From positions 1 through 64,000 of the forward strand of contig NZ_JAVCAP010000009.1 of the NCBI RefSeq assembly GCF_030769565.1: DNA of 64,000 nt, written 5' to 3'. The notes below the pieces were generated by a model. That model did no database searches. It was given only the letters and a program-made list of their open reading frames with translations, and was not told the DNA's origin. This document shows, piece after piece, positions 16,618-27,420 of the stretch (positions are counted from its first letter, which is position 1; each line of letters opens with the position of its first letter). A program made the translations under genes and the position numbers. The stretch comes from Methylophilus aquaticus (lineage in GTDB: Bacteria; Pseudomonadota; Gammaproteobacteria; Burkholderiales; Methylophilaceae).

Positions 16618-17127
16618 TCAAGTATTTTCCAGGCTGGCAATCGCAGCCTGATAGTCTGGCTCACTGGTTAAATCATTGACCAGCTCCACATGCAACACGG
16701 TGTCATTTTCGTCTGCCACCATCAGTGCTCTGGCTGAAAGCCCGGCCAGCTTGCTGGTGACCATGAGGACACCATAATTTTTCAGCATGTCTCGACCACG
16801 CATGGTAGAAAGGTTAGTGACATGCCCCAATTTTTCTTCATCATAAAAACGAGACATTGCAAAAGGCAGGTCTGCGGAGACGTTCAGCACCACTGTGTTA
16901 TCCAGACCGGCTGCAATGGCATCAAGCTGGCGAACACTCTGCGCGCTGGTCGGGGTGTCAATGCTTGGGAAAATATTGATTATTTTTCGCTTGCCACGAA
17001 ATGCGTCTAGTGAGATATCTTCAAGTGCGTGATTAACCAGCAAAAAGAATGGCAGGCTCTGGCCGATCTGAGGCAAATCATTTTCGACCAGAATGGGTTC
17101 TTCGTTAAATTTTATTGCACCTGACAT
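16618..17127 (-). CDS. Thiol peroxidase paralog lacking both redox cysteines
   Basis: Clear homologue of Tpx: it keeps [38 protein letters not shown] and SARALMVADENDTVLHVEL. However the peroxidatic Cys is Ser (DTPTSAQSVR, codon AGC at 16945-16947) and the resolving Cys is Tyr (SRFYDEEK, codon at 16843-16845). No other Cys replaces them, so peroxidase activity as known for the family should be absent. The frame is intact and without stops, and the fold motifs are kept, so this looks like a selected protein and not decay. The ATG at 17127 is preferred over 17139 because an AGGA precedes it; this also puts the Ser and Tyr at residues 61 and 95, the usual Cys positions. Possible roles are regulation, partner binding or chaperone activity. 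Confidence 0.85.
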   Translation of the reverse strand: MSGAIKFNEEPILVENDLPQIGQSLPFFLLVNHALEDISLDAFRGKRKIINIFPSIDTPTSAQSVRQLDAIAAGLDNTVVLNVSADLPFAMSRFYDEEKLGHVTNLSTMRGRDMLKNYGVLMVTSKLAGLSARALMVADENDTVLHVELVNDLTSEPDYQAAIASLENT

Positions 17128-17262
17128 GCTTGTAGTCATCCTGAAAATAGCCTTTTACATCATAGAACAAAAAAATTATCTTTTTACATGATTGATGATT
17201 TTTTATTGTTTTTTTCATTAACAACCTCACTGGGGCAAATGTGTGCAAGTTCTTGTGAATGC

Positions 17263-17290
17263 TTGTTTTGGCTGCAGTTTTACCTAAAAT
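17263..17290 (+). promoter_or_regulatory. Candidate promoter for dnaE
   Basis: TTGTTT (17263-17268) and TAAAAT (17285-17290) are spaced by 16 bases. Transcription would start near 17297, a short way ahead of the dnaE start. Confidence 0.45.
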
Positions 17291-17362
17291 TTGCTGATGT
17301 CAACCTGATTATTTGCTTGGGACATGCGTGCAAATATTTTGGTGAAGGGTAAAATACATGTC

Positions 17363-20300
17363 ATGCAAGACGTTCAAACTCCATCGCCTCAACCGGCTTT
17401 TATTCACCTGCGTTGCCACAGTGAATATTCCATCGTCGATGGCACAGTGCGTATTGACGACTATGTGAAAGCCGCCAGTAAAGACGCCATGCCAGCCATC
17501 GGGCTGACCGATCTTGCCAACCTGTTTGGAGCAATCAAATTTTACAAGGCCGCACGAGGCAAAGGTCTTAAGCCGATCTTGGGTTGCGATGTCTGGCTGG
17601 AAAACCAGGATCAGCGCGACCAGCCTTTGCGCGTGACGCTGTTAGTACAAGATTTGCAGGGCTATCGCAATCTTTGTGAATTGTTGAGCCGCGCTTATCT
17701 GGAAAACCAATATCGCGAGCGGGCGGAAATCAAGTCTGAATGGCTGCGCGAAAAAAATGCCGGCCTGATCATGCTCTCAGGGTTTGCGGCAGGCGATGTC
17801 GGCCTATGCCTACAGGCAGGGAACCAGGTACAGGCACTTGCAGTCGCTAAACAATGGTCGTCCATTTTTTCCGGGCGTTACTATCTTGAAGTACAGCGCG
17901 TACATGAGGCGCTTAGCGCTGAAGCTGGTGCGCAGGAGCAACTGATTCAGCAAACGGTGCTGATTGCTCAACAGCTTGATTTGCCTGTGGTCGCTACGCA
18001 TCCCATCCAGTTCCAGACATCTGATGATTATATGGCCCATGAGGCGCGGACCTGCATTGCTGAAGGTTATGTATTGGCCGATAAGCGTCGCCCTCGTCGC
18101 TTTATTGCCTCTCAGTATGTGAAAACCCAGTCAGAAATGCAGGCCTTGTTTGCCGATATGCCGGTGGCCTTGCAGAATTCGGTAGAAATTGCCAAACGAT
18201 GTAACCTGGTGCTGACTTTGGGCAAGAACTATTTGCCCGATTTTCCAACGCCGAATGGCGAAAGTCTGGATGCATACCTGGTGACGCAGTCGCAAGCTGG
18301 GTTGGAGCGTCGCTTGTCCTCGCTTTATCCGGACGTAGCTGCACGGGAGGCGAAGCGTGATGAATATGAAGCGCGGCTGAAATTCGAGTGCGGCATTATT
18401 ATCCAGATGGGCTTTCCCGGCTATTTTTTGATCGTGGCTGACTTTATTAACTGGGCAAAGAATAATGGTGTGCCGGTCGGGCCTGGCCGGGGCTCCGGTG
18501 CAGGTTCTCTGGTGGCTTACAGCCTCGGCATTACCGATCTTGATCCGCTCAAGTACAACCTGCTGTTTGAGCGTTTCCTCAACCCTGAGCGGGTATCCAT
18601 GCCCGACTTCGATATTGACTTTTGTCAGGAAGGACGTGATCGCGTCATCGACTATGTCAAGCGCACGTATGGCTTGGCATCGGTGTCACAAATCGCCACC
18701 TTCGGGACCATGGCCGCCAAGGCGGTGATCCGTGATGTGGGGCGTGTACTGGATTTACCGTTTAATTTTGTGGATGGTATCGCCAAGTTGATTCCGCTAG
18801 AGTTGGGCATTACTCTGGAATCTGCGCTTGAAAAAGAGCCGCAACTGCAAGAGCGGCGAGAAAAGGAAGAGGAGGTCGCCGAATTACTTTCTTTGGCTCT
18901 GCGACTGGAAGGACTGGTCCGAAATATCGGCATGCATGCCGGTGGTGTGTTGATTGCGCCCGGAAAAATTTCTGATTTTTCGCCTATTTATTGCCAGCCA
19001 AATGGCGATAGCCTGGTGAGTCAGTACGATAAAGACGATGTGGAAGCCGTGGGCCTGGTCAAGTTTGACTTTCTCGGCTTGCGTACCTTGACCATTCTCA
19101 ATATGGCATTGGAGAATGCCAATGCCCAGCGAGCACAGGAACAACTGCCCCCCCTCAGTTTCGAGACGATTCCGCTGGATGACAAAAAGAGCTATCACCT
19201 GCTGAAAACAGCGAATACCACCGCGGTGTTTCAGCTGGAATCGCGCGGGATGAAGGACATGCTCAAGCAGGCCAAGCCAGATTTATTTGAGGATATTATC
19301 GCCCTGGTGGCATTGTACCGTCCAGGACCAATGGATTTGATCCCTGACTTTTGCCGACGCAAACATGGTTTGCAGCGTGTGGAGTACCCGCATCCTTCCA
19401 CCGAAGTGATTCTGAAAGAAACCTACGGGATTGCTGTTTACCAGGAACAGGTGATGCAGATTGCGCAGGTGGTGGCTGGCTACAGTCTGGGGGGGGCCGA
19501 CTTGTTGCGCCGCGCCATGGGTAAGAAAAAACCGGAAGAAATGGTGCAGCAGCGCGAAATATTTAACGAGGGTGCGCTCAAAAATGGCTTGACCTTGCAG
19601 CAGTCAAACGATTTGTTTGACTTGCTGGAAAAGTTTGCCGGTTATGGCTTTAACAAATCGCACGCCGCGGCCTATGCGTTGGTTGCTTATCACACGGCCT
19701 ATTTGAAAGCACATTATCCAGCTGCATTTCTGGCAGCGACCATGTCAGCCGACATGAATAACACTGATAACGTACATACGTTTTTTGATGATTGCGGTGC
19801 CAACCACATCGATGTGCTGCCACCGGATGTTAATCATAGTGTGTATCAATTCAAGCCGTTGAGTCCGCAACAGGTGCTCTACGGTCTGGGGGCGATCAAA
19901 GGGACCGGTTTGGCCGCGATTGAACTGATTATGGCTTCGAGGCAGTCAGAGGGGCCTTTTAAGGACTTGTTTGATTTCTGCCAGCGTCTTGATTTACGTA
20001 AAGTGAATCGGCGGGTGATTGAATCTCTGATTCGTGCGGGCGCATTTGATCCACTGGATAATAATCGTGCAGCCTTGCTGGCAGGGCTCGATAATGCCAT
20101 CAATGTGGCGGAGCAGGCGGCTGCTCACGCTGGCCAGGATTGTTTGTTTGGTGGCATGGACAATACCCAGCATGCTTTACCAGCGATTTCGCCATGGAGT
20201 CCTGAACAGGCCTTGCAGGAAGAAAAAACGGCGCTTGGTTTTTATTTGAGCGGACATCCTTATCTTGGCTATAAATCCCAGCTTTCCCAGTTTATCAAAG

Positions 20301-20842
20301 GCAACTTAAATGAACTGGCTGTGCAAGACCAGCCCAAGCTGCTTGCTGGCGTGGTGATGGCCGTCAGGGTGCGCATGACCCAGCGCGGCAAAATGGCGAT
20401 TGTGACACTGGATGATGCCGTAGGACGGGTCGACGTGGTCGTGGGTGCCGAGTTGCTGAGTCAGCATGCGCAGTGGATTAAAGAAGATCAGCTGTTAATT
20501 GTAGAAGGGCGTATCAGCCCGGATGAGTTTTCGGGAGGTATGCGGGTCAGTGCGCGCAAACTCTATGACCTGGCGGCGGTACGCAGTCGCTTCGCGCAGA
20601 TGTTGACCTTAAGCTGCAACGGGCAATCAGACCTGCATCGATTGATGAATGTGCTGGTTCCTTATCGTTATGCCGGAGAAGAACTCAAGCGCTGTCCGGT
20701 AAAAGTAGACTATCATAACCAGTCGGCACAAGTCAGTCTGGTACTGGGTGATGACTGGCAAGTGGTATTGCATGACGACCTGATCAATAATTTACAAGGC
20801 TGGTTGTCTAAAGAAAATGTCAAAATCCTATATAATGCCTGA
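17363..20842 (+). CDS. dnaE: DNA polymerase III alpha subunit
   Basis: Replicative polymerase of the chromosome. The N-terminal PHP domain opens with [15 protein letters not shown]; the polymerase palm includes [13 protein letters not shown] and the catalytic aspartates of [20 protein letters not shown]; then come the finger region, the helix-hairpin-helix, the beta-clamp binding zone and an OB domain ([16 protein letters not shown]). About 1159 residues from the ATG at 17363, close to E. coli DnaE (1160). An upstream ATG at 17324 would add 13 residues; the start is therefore not certain. accA follows after 23 bases, as in many proteobacteria. Confidence 0.96.
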   Translation: MQDVQTPSPQPAFIHLRCHSEYSIVDGTVRIDDYVKAASKDAMPAIGLTDLANLFGAIKFYKAARGKGLKPILGCDVWLENQDQRDQPLRVTLLVQDLQGYRNLCELLSRAYLENQYRERAEIKSEWLREKNAGLIMLSGFAAGDVGLCLQAGNQVQALAVAKQWSSIFSGRYYLEVQRVHEALSAEAGAQEQLIQQTVLIAQQLDLPVVATHPIQFQTSDDYMAHEARTCIAEGYVLADKRRPRRFIASQYVKTQSEMQALFADMPVALQNSVEIAKRCNLVLTLGKNYLPDFPTPNGESLDAYLVTQSQAGLERRLSSLYPDVAAREAKRDEYEARLKFECGIIIQMGFPGYFLIVADFINWAKNNGVPVGPGRGSGAGSLVAYSLGITDLDPLKYNLLFERFLNPERVSMPDFDIDFCQEGRDRVIDYVKRTYGLASVSQIATFGTMAAKAVIRDVGRVLDLPFNFVDGIAKLIPLELGITLESALEKEPQLQERREKEEEVAELLSLALRLEGLVRNIGMHAGGVLIAPGKISDFSPIYCQPNGDSLVSQYDKDDVEAVGLVKFDFLGLRTLTILNMALENANAQRAQEQLPPLSFETIPLDDKKSYHLLKTANTTAVFQLESRGMKDMLKQAKPDLFEDIIALVALYRPGPMDLIPDFCRRKHGLQRVEYPHPSTEVILKETYGIAVYQEQVMQIAQVVAGYSLGGADLLRRAMGKKKPEEMVQQREIFNEGALKNGLTLQQSNDLFDLLEKFAGYGFNKSHAAAYALVAYHTAYLKAHYPAAFLAATMSADMNNTDNVHTFFDDCGANHIDVLPPDVNHSVYQFKPLSPQQVLYGLGAIKGTGLAAIELIMASRQSEGPFKDLFDFCQRLDLRKVNRRVIESLIRAGAFDPLDNNRAALLAGLDNAINVAEQAAAHAGQDCLFGGMDNTQHALPAISPWSPEQALQEEKTALGFYLSGHPYLGYKSQLSQFIKGNLNELAVQDQPKLLAGVVMAVRVRMTQRGKMAIVTLDDAVGRVDVVVGAELLSQHAQWIKEDQLLIVEGRISPDEFSGGMRVSARKLYDLAAVRSRFAQMLTLSCNGQSDLHRLMNVLVPYRYAGEELKRCPVKVDYHNQSAQVSLVLGDDWQVVLHDDLINNLQGWLSKENVKILYNA

Positions 20843-20865
20843 ACTTTTTAATTAAAGAATTGACA

Positions 20866-21861
20866 ATGAGTGCGAAGCGTTTAACTCCTAGTAAACTGAC
20901 TTATCTGGATTTCGAGCAGCCGATTGCCGAATTGGAAAGGCGTATAGAAGCCTTGCAAGTCTCACATGACGAGCATGCCGCGCTGGATATTTCAAAAGAA
21001 TTAGAGCAACTGCAAAAGAAAAACACCAAGCTTTTACAAGACACCTACCAAAACCTGAGCGCCTGGCAAATCTCACAGGTAGCACGTCACCCGCAGCGCC
21101 CTTACACGCTGGATTACATCGAATGCCTGTTTACTGATTTTCAGGAATTACACGGTGATCGTGCTTACTCTGATGATCCGGCGATTGTTGGCGGCATTGC
21201 AAGATTTAAAGGGATCCCTGTGATGGTCATTGGTCATCAAAAGGGCCGTGATATCAAAGAGCGTCAATACCGCAATTTTGGCATGCCGCGTCCTGAAGGC
21301 TATCGCAAGGCATTACGCCTGTTCCGACTGGCTGAAAAATTCCATCTGCCGATTATTACACTCATAGACACACCGGGCGCTTACCCTGGCATCGGTGCCG
21401 AAGAGCGTGGTCAGTCTGAGGCAATTGCCCGCAACTTGTATGTGATGGCCGAATTAAAAACGCCCATTATCGGTATTGTGATTGGGGAGGGTGGATCCGG
21501 GGGCGCGCTTGCGCTTGGTGTGGTTGATCAATTGAATATGTTGCAGTATTCGACTTACTCTGTCATTTCCCCTGAAGGGTGTGCTTCTATTTTATGGAAG
21601 AGCGCCAGCAAAGCGCCTGAGGCAGCAGAAACGCTGGGCATTACGGCTGAACGACTGAAAGGGCTTGGCTTGATTGATCATATTGTGAGTGAGCCGTTGG
21701 GTGGCGCACACCGTTGCCCTGAAGAGGTCATGGAGCGCGTCAGCAATGCGATTGCGCAACAACTGAAAACGTTACAGGCCAAAAAGTTACCGCAATTGTT
21801 GGAAACCCGTTATCAGCGGCTCATGGGATACGGTAAATTCAAATCTACCAGTGAAAAATAA
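20866..21861 (+). CDS. accA: Acetyl-CoA carboxylase carboxyltransferase alpha subunit
   Basis: With AccD transfers CO2 from biotin to acetyl-CoA, making malonyl-CoA. The start [19 protein letters not shown], the crotonase-fold blocks [38 protein letters not shown] and [12 protein letters not shown] are diagnostic. ATG at 20866 is preferred to a TTG two codons earlier. Length 331 is normal. It overlaps the GTG start of tilS by 11 bases. accD is not in the window. Confidence 0.96.
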   Translation: MSAKRLTPSKLTYLDFEQPIAELERRIEALQVSHDEHAALDISKELEQLQKKNTKLLQDTYQNLSAWQISQVARHPQRPYTLDYIECLFTDFQELHGDRAYSDDPAIVGGIARFKGIPVMVIGHQKGRDIKERQYRNFGMPRPEGYRKALRLFRLAEKFHLPIITLIDTPGAYPGIGAEERGQSEAIARNLYVMAELKTPIIGIVIGEGGSGGALALGVVDQLNMLQYSTYSVISPEGCASILWKSASKAPEAAETLGITAERLKGLGLIDHIVSEPLGGAHRCPEEVMERVSNAIAQQLKTLQAKKLPQLLETRYQRLMGYGKFKSTSEK

Positions 21862-23323
21862 TTCAGCACTGCTGGCGCAACTTGAAGCGTCTTTATTGCG
21901 CTTATTCTCCGCGCCAGCATCTCCAGCGTCATCACATTTGATGCTCGCCCTGAGTGGCGGCATCGACTCCATGGTGCTCTTGCATGCCTTGCAGCAGCTC
22001 ATGCAACGCCTGCCTTTTACATTGTCTGTCATGCATGTCCATCACGGGCTGAGCCACAATGCAGACCGCTGGCTGCAGGTCTGTCAGCAGACCTGTATTG
22101 AAAGCGAGACTCCCTTCTATGTTGAAAAAATTCATGTCGATCAGCACAGTGGTCAAGGCATTGAAGCTGCGGCACGGGCAGGTCGCTATCGTGTGCTGGA
22201 ACAAACAAGAAACCGTATAAATGCCAGCGCAATCGTCACCGCCCACCATGCCCAAGATCAGGCGGAAACCTTGTTGCTACAACTGGTGCGCGGGGCGGGT
22301 CCCAAAGGTTTAAGTGCCATGCCTGATCGCGACGATAAAAGAAAACTCTGGCGTCCCATGCTGGGCATCTCCAAAGCTGATATTCATGCTTACGCCGAAC
22401 TGCACGCCTTGCAGTGGGTGGAGGATGAAAGTAACACCGACCTCAGTTATGACCGTAATTACATGCGTCAGCAAGTCATGCCGGTCATGCGGGCGCGTTA
22501 TCCGCAACTGGATCAATCGCTTGGCCGTAGCGCATTGCATCTGGCCGAGGCGCAACAGTTATTACATGACCTCGCGCAACAGGATTTACATGCTTGTGAC
22601 CTGCGGCCTGAGTGGCAGGGGCAGTCGGTTGATATCCTGAAGTTGCAGGCCTTGGGCGATGTGCGTGCCAGAAACTTGCTGAGAGGGTGGTTTGATGCTC
22701 AGGCGCTGCGTATGCCAAACAGTGAGCAATTGCAGGATTATTGGCAGCAGTTATCCGCAGTCAAGCCCCATCGCTATTTGCACTTGCCTTTGCAAGGGGC
22801 TATAGCTTCTCATGCCGCTTATTTGCATCATTATCAGGGGCGTTTGTACTGCGTCAGTAAGCCTCCAGCCTTACCTAACTCTCCTTTGATCTGGCTTGGA
22901 GGGCAGTCCCAGATATGGGGCAACTGGCAGGTAGATTTCAAAGTGGTCAAAGGCCGGGGGATTGCATTGGCAAAACTCGGCATCAGCCCAGCCGCCATAA
23001 CATTGCACCGACGTTACGCAGAGCCTTTGCACATGCCAGAGCATTTGCAATTGCTTTTGCATGCCCGTTCAGGGGGGGAAGTGTTACAGCCAGATGCCAA
23101 ACGCCCCAGACGCGAATTAAAAGTGATATTCCAAATGCTGGGAACTCCCCCCTGGCAACGCGCGTTCTACCCTCTCATTAGTGTCCAATCAGCTTCAGGT
23201 GAGCTCCGTGAAGTTGTTGCATTAAGTCCTGATATTGTCGATGCCGCCTGGGCTACGGGACGCAATGCCTATGGTCTTGTGCTCTCTTTACATCCTGTGA
23301 TTACTTCTGCAGTAAGCCTGTAA
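21851..23323 (+). CDS. tilS: tRNA(Ile)-lysidine synthetase
   Basis: Converts C34 of the CAU anticodon of tRNA-Ile2 to lysidine, so it reads AUA. The PP-loop ATPase motif SGGIDSM (residues 35-41) and the following [14 protein letters not shown] and [22 protein letters not shown] blocks are characteristic. The central and C-terminal substrate-binding regions make up 490 residues, slightly longer than E. coli TilS. Start is GTG at 21851, overlapping the end of accA, which implies translational coupling. dnaE-accA-tilS form one likely operon. Confidence 0.93.
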   Translation: MKNNSALLAQLEASLLRLFSAPASPASSHLMLALSGGIDSMVLLHALQQLMQRLPFTLSVMHVHHGLSHNADRWLQVCQQTCIESETPFYVEKIHVDQHSGQGIEAAARAGRYRVLEQTRNRINASAIVTAHHAQDQAETLLLQLVRGAGPKGLSAMPDRDDKRKLWRPMLGISKADIHAYAELHALQWVEDESNTDLSYDRNYMRQQVMPVMRARYPQLDQSLGRSALHLAEAQQLLHDLAQQDLHACDLRPEWQGQSVDILKLQALGDVRARNLLRGWFDAQALRMPNSEQLQDYWQQLSAVKPHRYLHLPLQGAIASHAAYLHHYQGRLYCVSKPPALPNSPLIWLGGQSQIWGNWQVDFKVVKGRGIALAKLGISPAAITLHRRYAEPLHMPEHLQLLLHARSGGEVLQPDAKRPRRELKVIFQMLGTPPWQRAFYPLISVQSASGELREVVALSPDIVDAAWATGRNAYGLVLSLHPVITSAVSL

Positions 23324-23325
23324 AA

Positions 23326-23392
23326 TTGGTTGTAATAAACCAACAACAACCATAGAATTGGTTGTATTAAACCAGTTTTATGGTTGTTGTTG
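23326..23392. repeat. Nested inverted repeats between tilS and the TonB receptor gene
   Basis: A perfect 14-bp inverted repeat (caacaacaaccata at 23341-23354 with its complement at 23379-23392) encloses a second hairpin (about 23356-23377). A third small palindrome ttggtt-gtaata-aaccaa (23326-23343) overlaps the left arm, so the folds compete. The T-tract expected of a simple terminator is missing. Confidence 0.6.
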
Positions 23393-23556
23393 GGTGTTGT
23401 GAGTCCAAACCCTCCTTTCCTCCTTGATTTAAAAAGGTTTTTTTTCTGGTAAAAATCGGGAACGATAATTGCAGTAGAAAAATGCTTTATCAAAATTAAG
23501 TGCTTTATCAAAAAAGTACTGCATATACATTACTCTCGGGAAAAGGGTCATCCGTT

Positions 23557-25959
23557 ATGAATCAAAAATCTATCAAGCCTTTGTTGCTTGCTATTCTGTC
23601 TGCGTATGCAGCGCAGGTGACAGCAGTCAATGCAGAAGTTATCAAGTTGGAAAACGTAGAAGTTGTCGGGACAACGCCATTACCAGGCGTGGGTTTGCCA
23701 CTTGAAAAAGTACCTGCGAATGTACAGTCAGCCAAGGGTAAAGAGATTGTGAATCAGCATAGCAATACTATTGCTGATTTTATGAATAACAATATGGTGG
23801 GGGTGAGTGTGAATGAGTCACAGAATAACCCGTTTCAACCAGATGTGTTGTTCCGTGGCTTTACTGCTTCACCATTGCTAGGAACGCCACAAGGTCTGTC
23901 TGTGTTTGTTGATGGCGTGCGGGTCAATGAGCCTTTCGGTGATGTGGTTAACTGGGACTTGATCCCAGTGAATGCAATTGCAAATATGAATTTGATTCCA
24001 GGCTCTAACCCTGTTTATGGCTTAAATACACTGGGTGGTGCTTTGTCTGTGACGACAAAAAACGGCCGTACGCACAAAGGTGGCGCTATTGAATCTAGCT
24101 TTGGCTCATGGGGACGCAAGAACACTTCTGCTGAGTTTGGCGGTGTGTCAGAAGACAATTCCGTTGACTACTTTATTTCTGGCAACTATTTCGATGAAGA
24201 TGGCTGGCGTGATTATTCACCAAGCACGGTGAAGCAATTATTTGGTAAAGTCGGCTGGCAAAATGAAACGACACGTCTTGAGCTGAGCTATACCGGCGCT
24301 GATAATAATATGATTGGCAATGGGCTGGTTCAAAAAGAGTTAATTGAGGACTTTGGCCGCAGTGCGATCAATACGCGCCCAGATAAAACCAAAAACAGCA
24401 TGAACTTTTTGAATTTGAACGGTAGTCACTGGTTTAATGATGATGTGCAATTAACCGGTAATGTGTATTTCCGCCAATCTAACCGCAAAACCTTAAACGG
24501 TGATGTGAATGATGATTTTAATGGAACTGATGCCCTGGATCTGAATGCTGATGGTGAGGTTGACAGCACTGAATTGGCGACAGCTCTTGCTGATTGCCAG
24601 GCAGGCAATAATTCTGAGGAAACATGTTCGGGCGCATTGAACCGTAGTAATACACGCCAAAGAGGACATGGCTTTAATACACAGTTCACATTCAATCAGC
24701 CGCTGTTTGAAAAGAAGAACCAGTTTATTGTCGGCATGGGTTACGACTTCTCCAAGATTAAATTCTCGCAGTCTACTGAATATGGCTTGATTAACGCCTC
24801 ACGTGGTGTAGATGCATTGGGTGAGCTGAGCGATGAAGCTGCGGTTAAATTGAATGGCAGAACTACCAGCTGGGGGACGTTCGTGACGGATACCTTGTCA
24901 TTGACTGATCAATGGCATTTAACGATGTCTGGCCGTTATAACCACATCAAGGTTGAAAATCGTGACCGCCTGATTCCAGATGTGACCGATCCAGAAACAT
25001 TGTCAGGCAACCATAGCTTTAATCGTTTCAACCCGGCCTTGGGTCTGAACTTTACACCTACACAAGCATTGACCATGTATGGTAGCTATAACGAAGGTAT
25101 GCGTGCGCCAACCTCTATGGAGTTGGGCTGTGCGAATCCGGCAGTGCCATGCAAATTGCCAAACGCGATGGCCGGTGATCCACCACTTAAAAAGGTTGTT
25201 GCTAAAACTTTTGAGGTGGGTGCGCGTGGCCAGTTAACCGACAACGTTCGTTGGTCCACGGCAGTGTATCGCACAGAAAACCATGACGATATTCAGTTTA
25301 TTGCGACTAACGCCACAAACGGCATGGGCTATTTTGATAACGTTGGTAAAACACGACGTGTGGGCCTTGATGCTGGTTTGAACGGCATCACTGGTGATTT
25401 GTCATGGAATGTGGGTTACAGCTTTGTGCGAGCCACTTACCAGACGCCTTTTGAGATCACCAACGAAGTAAACTCTTCTTCTGACGGGACTGCGATTCAG
25501 GTTGGTAAAGGTGATCGGCTGCCTAACTTGCCTGAGCACGCGTTGAAATTGCGTTTGCAATACCAAGTGACTTCTCAATGGACTGTAGGCAGCAACATCA
25601 ATACCTACTCAGATGTGTATGTACGTGGTAACGAAAATAATAGCCATCGTGCCAACGATGGCGATGACGAGCATGTACAGGATTCTGGCAAAGTTGGTGG
25701 ATTCACCATTGTGAACGTAGATACGCGTTATCGTTTTGGCAGTAGTGGTTGGCAGTTCTTCGCCAAAGCCATCAATATCTTTGACAAGGAATATGCTACT
25801 GGTGGTTTATTAGGTGAAAACTGGATTGAGGGTGGTCAGTTCTCTGGTAATGAAGAGCCTTCCAAATTGCTGATGGTAGGCGCACCTCGTGCAGGCTGGT
25901 TGGGTTTCCGTTACGAGTTCGGCGCAAAACAATCCTTAGCTAACTACGATAAAGACTAA
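23557..25959 (+). CDS. TonB-dependent outer membrane receptor with an EF-hand-like loop
   Basis: Outer-membrane active transporter for a scarce metal complex or nutrient, energised by TonB. A signal peptide (MNQKSIKPLLLAILSAYAAQ, cleaved near residue 24-26) leads into a TonB-box region (LENVEVVGTTP), a plug domain (VFVDGVRVNEPFGDVVNWDL, NTLGGALSVTTKNG) and a long beta barrel ending in the aromatic GFRYEFG region. The ATG at 23557 has an aaaaggg Shine-Dalgarno; the frame from 23500 lacks one. Residues 328-339 (DLNADGEVDSTE) match the 12-residue EF-hand calcium-loop consensus at every ligand position, in what looks like a surface loop that also holds two Cys. The ligand is unknown; metal is plausible. 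Confidence 0.9.
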   Translation: MNQKSIKPLLLAILSAYAAQVTAVNAEVIKLENVEVVGTTPLPGVGLPLEKVPANVQSAKGKEIVNQHSNTIADFMNNNMVGVSVNESQNNPFQPDVLFRGFTASPLLGTPQGLSVFVDGVRVNEPFGDVVNWDLIPVNAIANMNLIPGSNPVYGLNTLGGALSVTTKNGRTHKGGAIESSFGSWGRKNTSAEFGGVSEDNSVDYFISGNYFDEDGWRDYSPSTVKQLFGKVGWQNETTRLELSYTGADNNMIGNGLVQKELIEDFGRSAINTRPDKTKNSMNFLNLNGSHWFNDDVQLTGNVYFRQSNRKTLNGDVNDDFNGTDALDLNADGEVDSTELATALADCQAGNNSEETCSGALNRSNTRQRGHGFNTQFTFNQPLFEKKNQFIVGMGYDFSKIKFSQSTEYGLINASRGVDALGELSDEAAVKLNGRTTSWGTFVTDTLSLTDQWHLTMSGRYNHIKVENRDRLIPDVTDPETLSGNHSFNRFNPALGLNFTPTQALTMYGSYNEGMRAPTSMELGCANPAVPCKLPNAMAGDPPLKKVVAKTFEVGARGQLTDNVRWSTAVYRTENHDDIQFIATNATNGMGYFDNVGKTRRVGLDAGLNGITGDLSWNVGYSFVRATYQTPFEITNEVNSSSDGTAIQVGKGDRLPNLPEHALKLRLQYQVTSQWTVGSNINTYSDVYVRGNENNSHRANDGDDEHVQDSGKVGGFTIVNVDTRYRFGSSGWQFFAKAINIFDKEYATGGLLGENWIEGGQFSGNEEPSKLLMVGAPRAGWLGFRYEFGAKQSLANYDKD

Positions 25960-25975
25960 TAATTAAGGAGCCTGC

Positions 25976-27391
25976 GTGCTGGCACAAATTTCAACAACCA
26001 ATGATAAATCGATACATTTGCCGCTCAAGAAAAAAATCTTGCTGGTAGAGGACGAGGTGCTGTTTGCAAAAGCGGTAGTCAAACGTTTGCAAAAAGCTGG
26101 TTTTGAGTGCGAGCACGCAGAAACGCTTCATGATGCACGTTTGTTAATCAAGCAGTTTGAACCGGATATGGCGCTTCTGGATATGCGTCTGCCGGATGGT
26201 AACGGATTGGATTTACTTTCTGATTTTGTTGCCAAAAATGTGAATACGATTGTGATGACTGCCTTTGGGGACGTGACGGATGCTGTCAATGCCATCAAGA
26301 TGGGCGCCATTGATTATTTGAAAAAGCCGATCGATCTTGAAGAGCTACTGCTCATCATCCAGAAAAACGAAAAAACCACTGATTTGCAAACCAGTTTGGA
26401 TTACTCCAGGCAACGTGACACAGTCGTGAACGAATCGGTGCAACTCATCGGTGAAAGCGCTGCCATGCAAAGCGTGCGCCAGCAGATTGCACGTATTGCG
26501 CAGTTAAGTGCACTGAGTGACGCTGTGCAGCCGACGGTGTTGATTGCCGGCGAAACTGGTACTGGTAAAGATGTGGTTGCAAGATATTTGCATGCCCATT
26601 GTGAAAACCGTGACAAGCCATTTGTACATGTGGATTGCGCATCTTTGCCTTCCGAATTGATTGAAAGCGAGCTGTTTGGGCATGAGAAGGGTGCATTTAC
26701 CAATGCAGTGGCTACCCGTCCAGGACTGATTGAGTCCGCTGAAGATGGGACATTGTTTCTGGATGAAATTGGTGAGTTGCCTTTAGGCTTGCAAGCCAAG
26801 CTGCTTAATGTGCTGGAGCGTCGCATGGTGCGTCGTTTGGGATCCACCAAAGAACGCCCGGTACAGGCGCGTATTATTGCCGCTACCAATCGAGACTTGT
26901 ATGAGATGTCAAACGAAGGGCGCTTTCGGTCGGATTTATATTACCGCCTTAATGTGATTACTATGCAAATGCCACCATTGCGAGACCGTGGGCAGGATAT
27001 TTTGTTGTTGGCTTATTATTTCAAACAACTCACGGAAAAGCGTTATGCGCTACCCCATCACGAATTTAGCTCAAACGCTATGATGGCGATTCAAAGTTAT
27101 GACTGGCCTGGGAATGTGCGTGAAATGCGTCATCAAATCAGTCGTGCTGTCTTGATGTGTACGCAGCCACAAATTACGGATATTGATTTAGGCTTGCCAC
27201 AATCGCTGACTATGAGCACTACGCAGGCCTTGGCTGCTGAATTGCCATTGACACTCGAGGATGCCGAGAAGGTGATGCTGCTGAATGCGCTGGAACAGGC
27301 TCGCAATAATGTTTCCAAAGCAGCGAGAATTCTCGGTATTACGCGTATGACCATGCGGTATCGCATGGATAAACACGGTATTGCACTTTAA
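25976..27391 (+). CDS. NtrC-family response regulator with GAFTNA in place of GAFTGA
   Basis: Receiver, AAA+ and Fis-type helix-turn-helix domains. The receiver (about 20-135) has the acidic pair ED, phospho-acceptor Asp69 (MALLDMRLPDGNG) and Lys in YLKKPID. The AAA+ domain has Walker A GETGTGKD (about 192-199) and Walker B LFLDEIGELP. The sigma-54 contact loop reads GAFTNA (239-244), not GAFTGA. The C-terminal HTH is NNVSKAARILGITRMTMRYRM. Start is GTG at 25976 after a clear aaggag. It begins 16 bases after the TonB receptor, so the two are probably co-transcribed. No histidine kinase is adjacent. Whether it activates sigma-54 promoters or acts with sigma-70 is open. Confidence 0.92.
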   Translation: MLAQISTTNDKSIHLPLKKKILLVEDEVLFAKAVVKRLQKAGFECEHAETLHDARLLIKQFEPDMALLDMRLPDGNGLDLLSDFVAKNVNTIVMTAFGDVTDAVNAIKMGAIDYLKKPIDLEELLLIIQKNEKTTDLQTSLDYSRQRDTVVNESVQLIGESAAMQSVRQQIARIAQLSALSDAVQPTVLIAGETGTGKDVVARYLHAHCENRDKPFVHVDCASLPSELIESELFGHEKGAFTNAVATRPGLIESAEDGTLFLDEIGELPLGLQAKLLNVLERRMVRRLGSTKERPVQARIIAATNRDLYEMSNEGRFRSDLYYRLNVITMQMPPLRDRGQDILLLAYYFKQLTEKRYALPHHEFSSNAMMAIQSYDWPGNVREMRHQISRAVLMCTQPQITDIDLGLPQSLTMSTTQALAAELPLTLEDAEKVMLLNALEQARNNVSKAARILGITRMTMRYRMDKHGIAL

Positions 27392-27420
27392 AAAGCATCA
27401 AAAGAGTGTGTGCAGGCAAG

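Noticed and set aside
23400-23556. Possible sigma-54 promoter for the TonB receptor gene, suggested by the adjacent NtrC-type regulator
   Set aside because: No TGGC-N-TTGC pair with the right spacing was found in the region.
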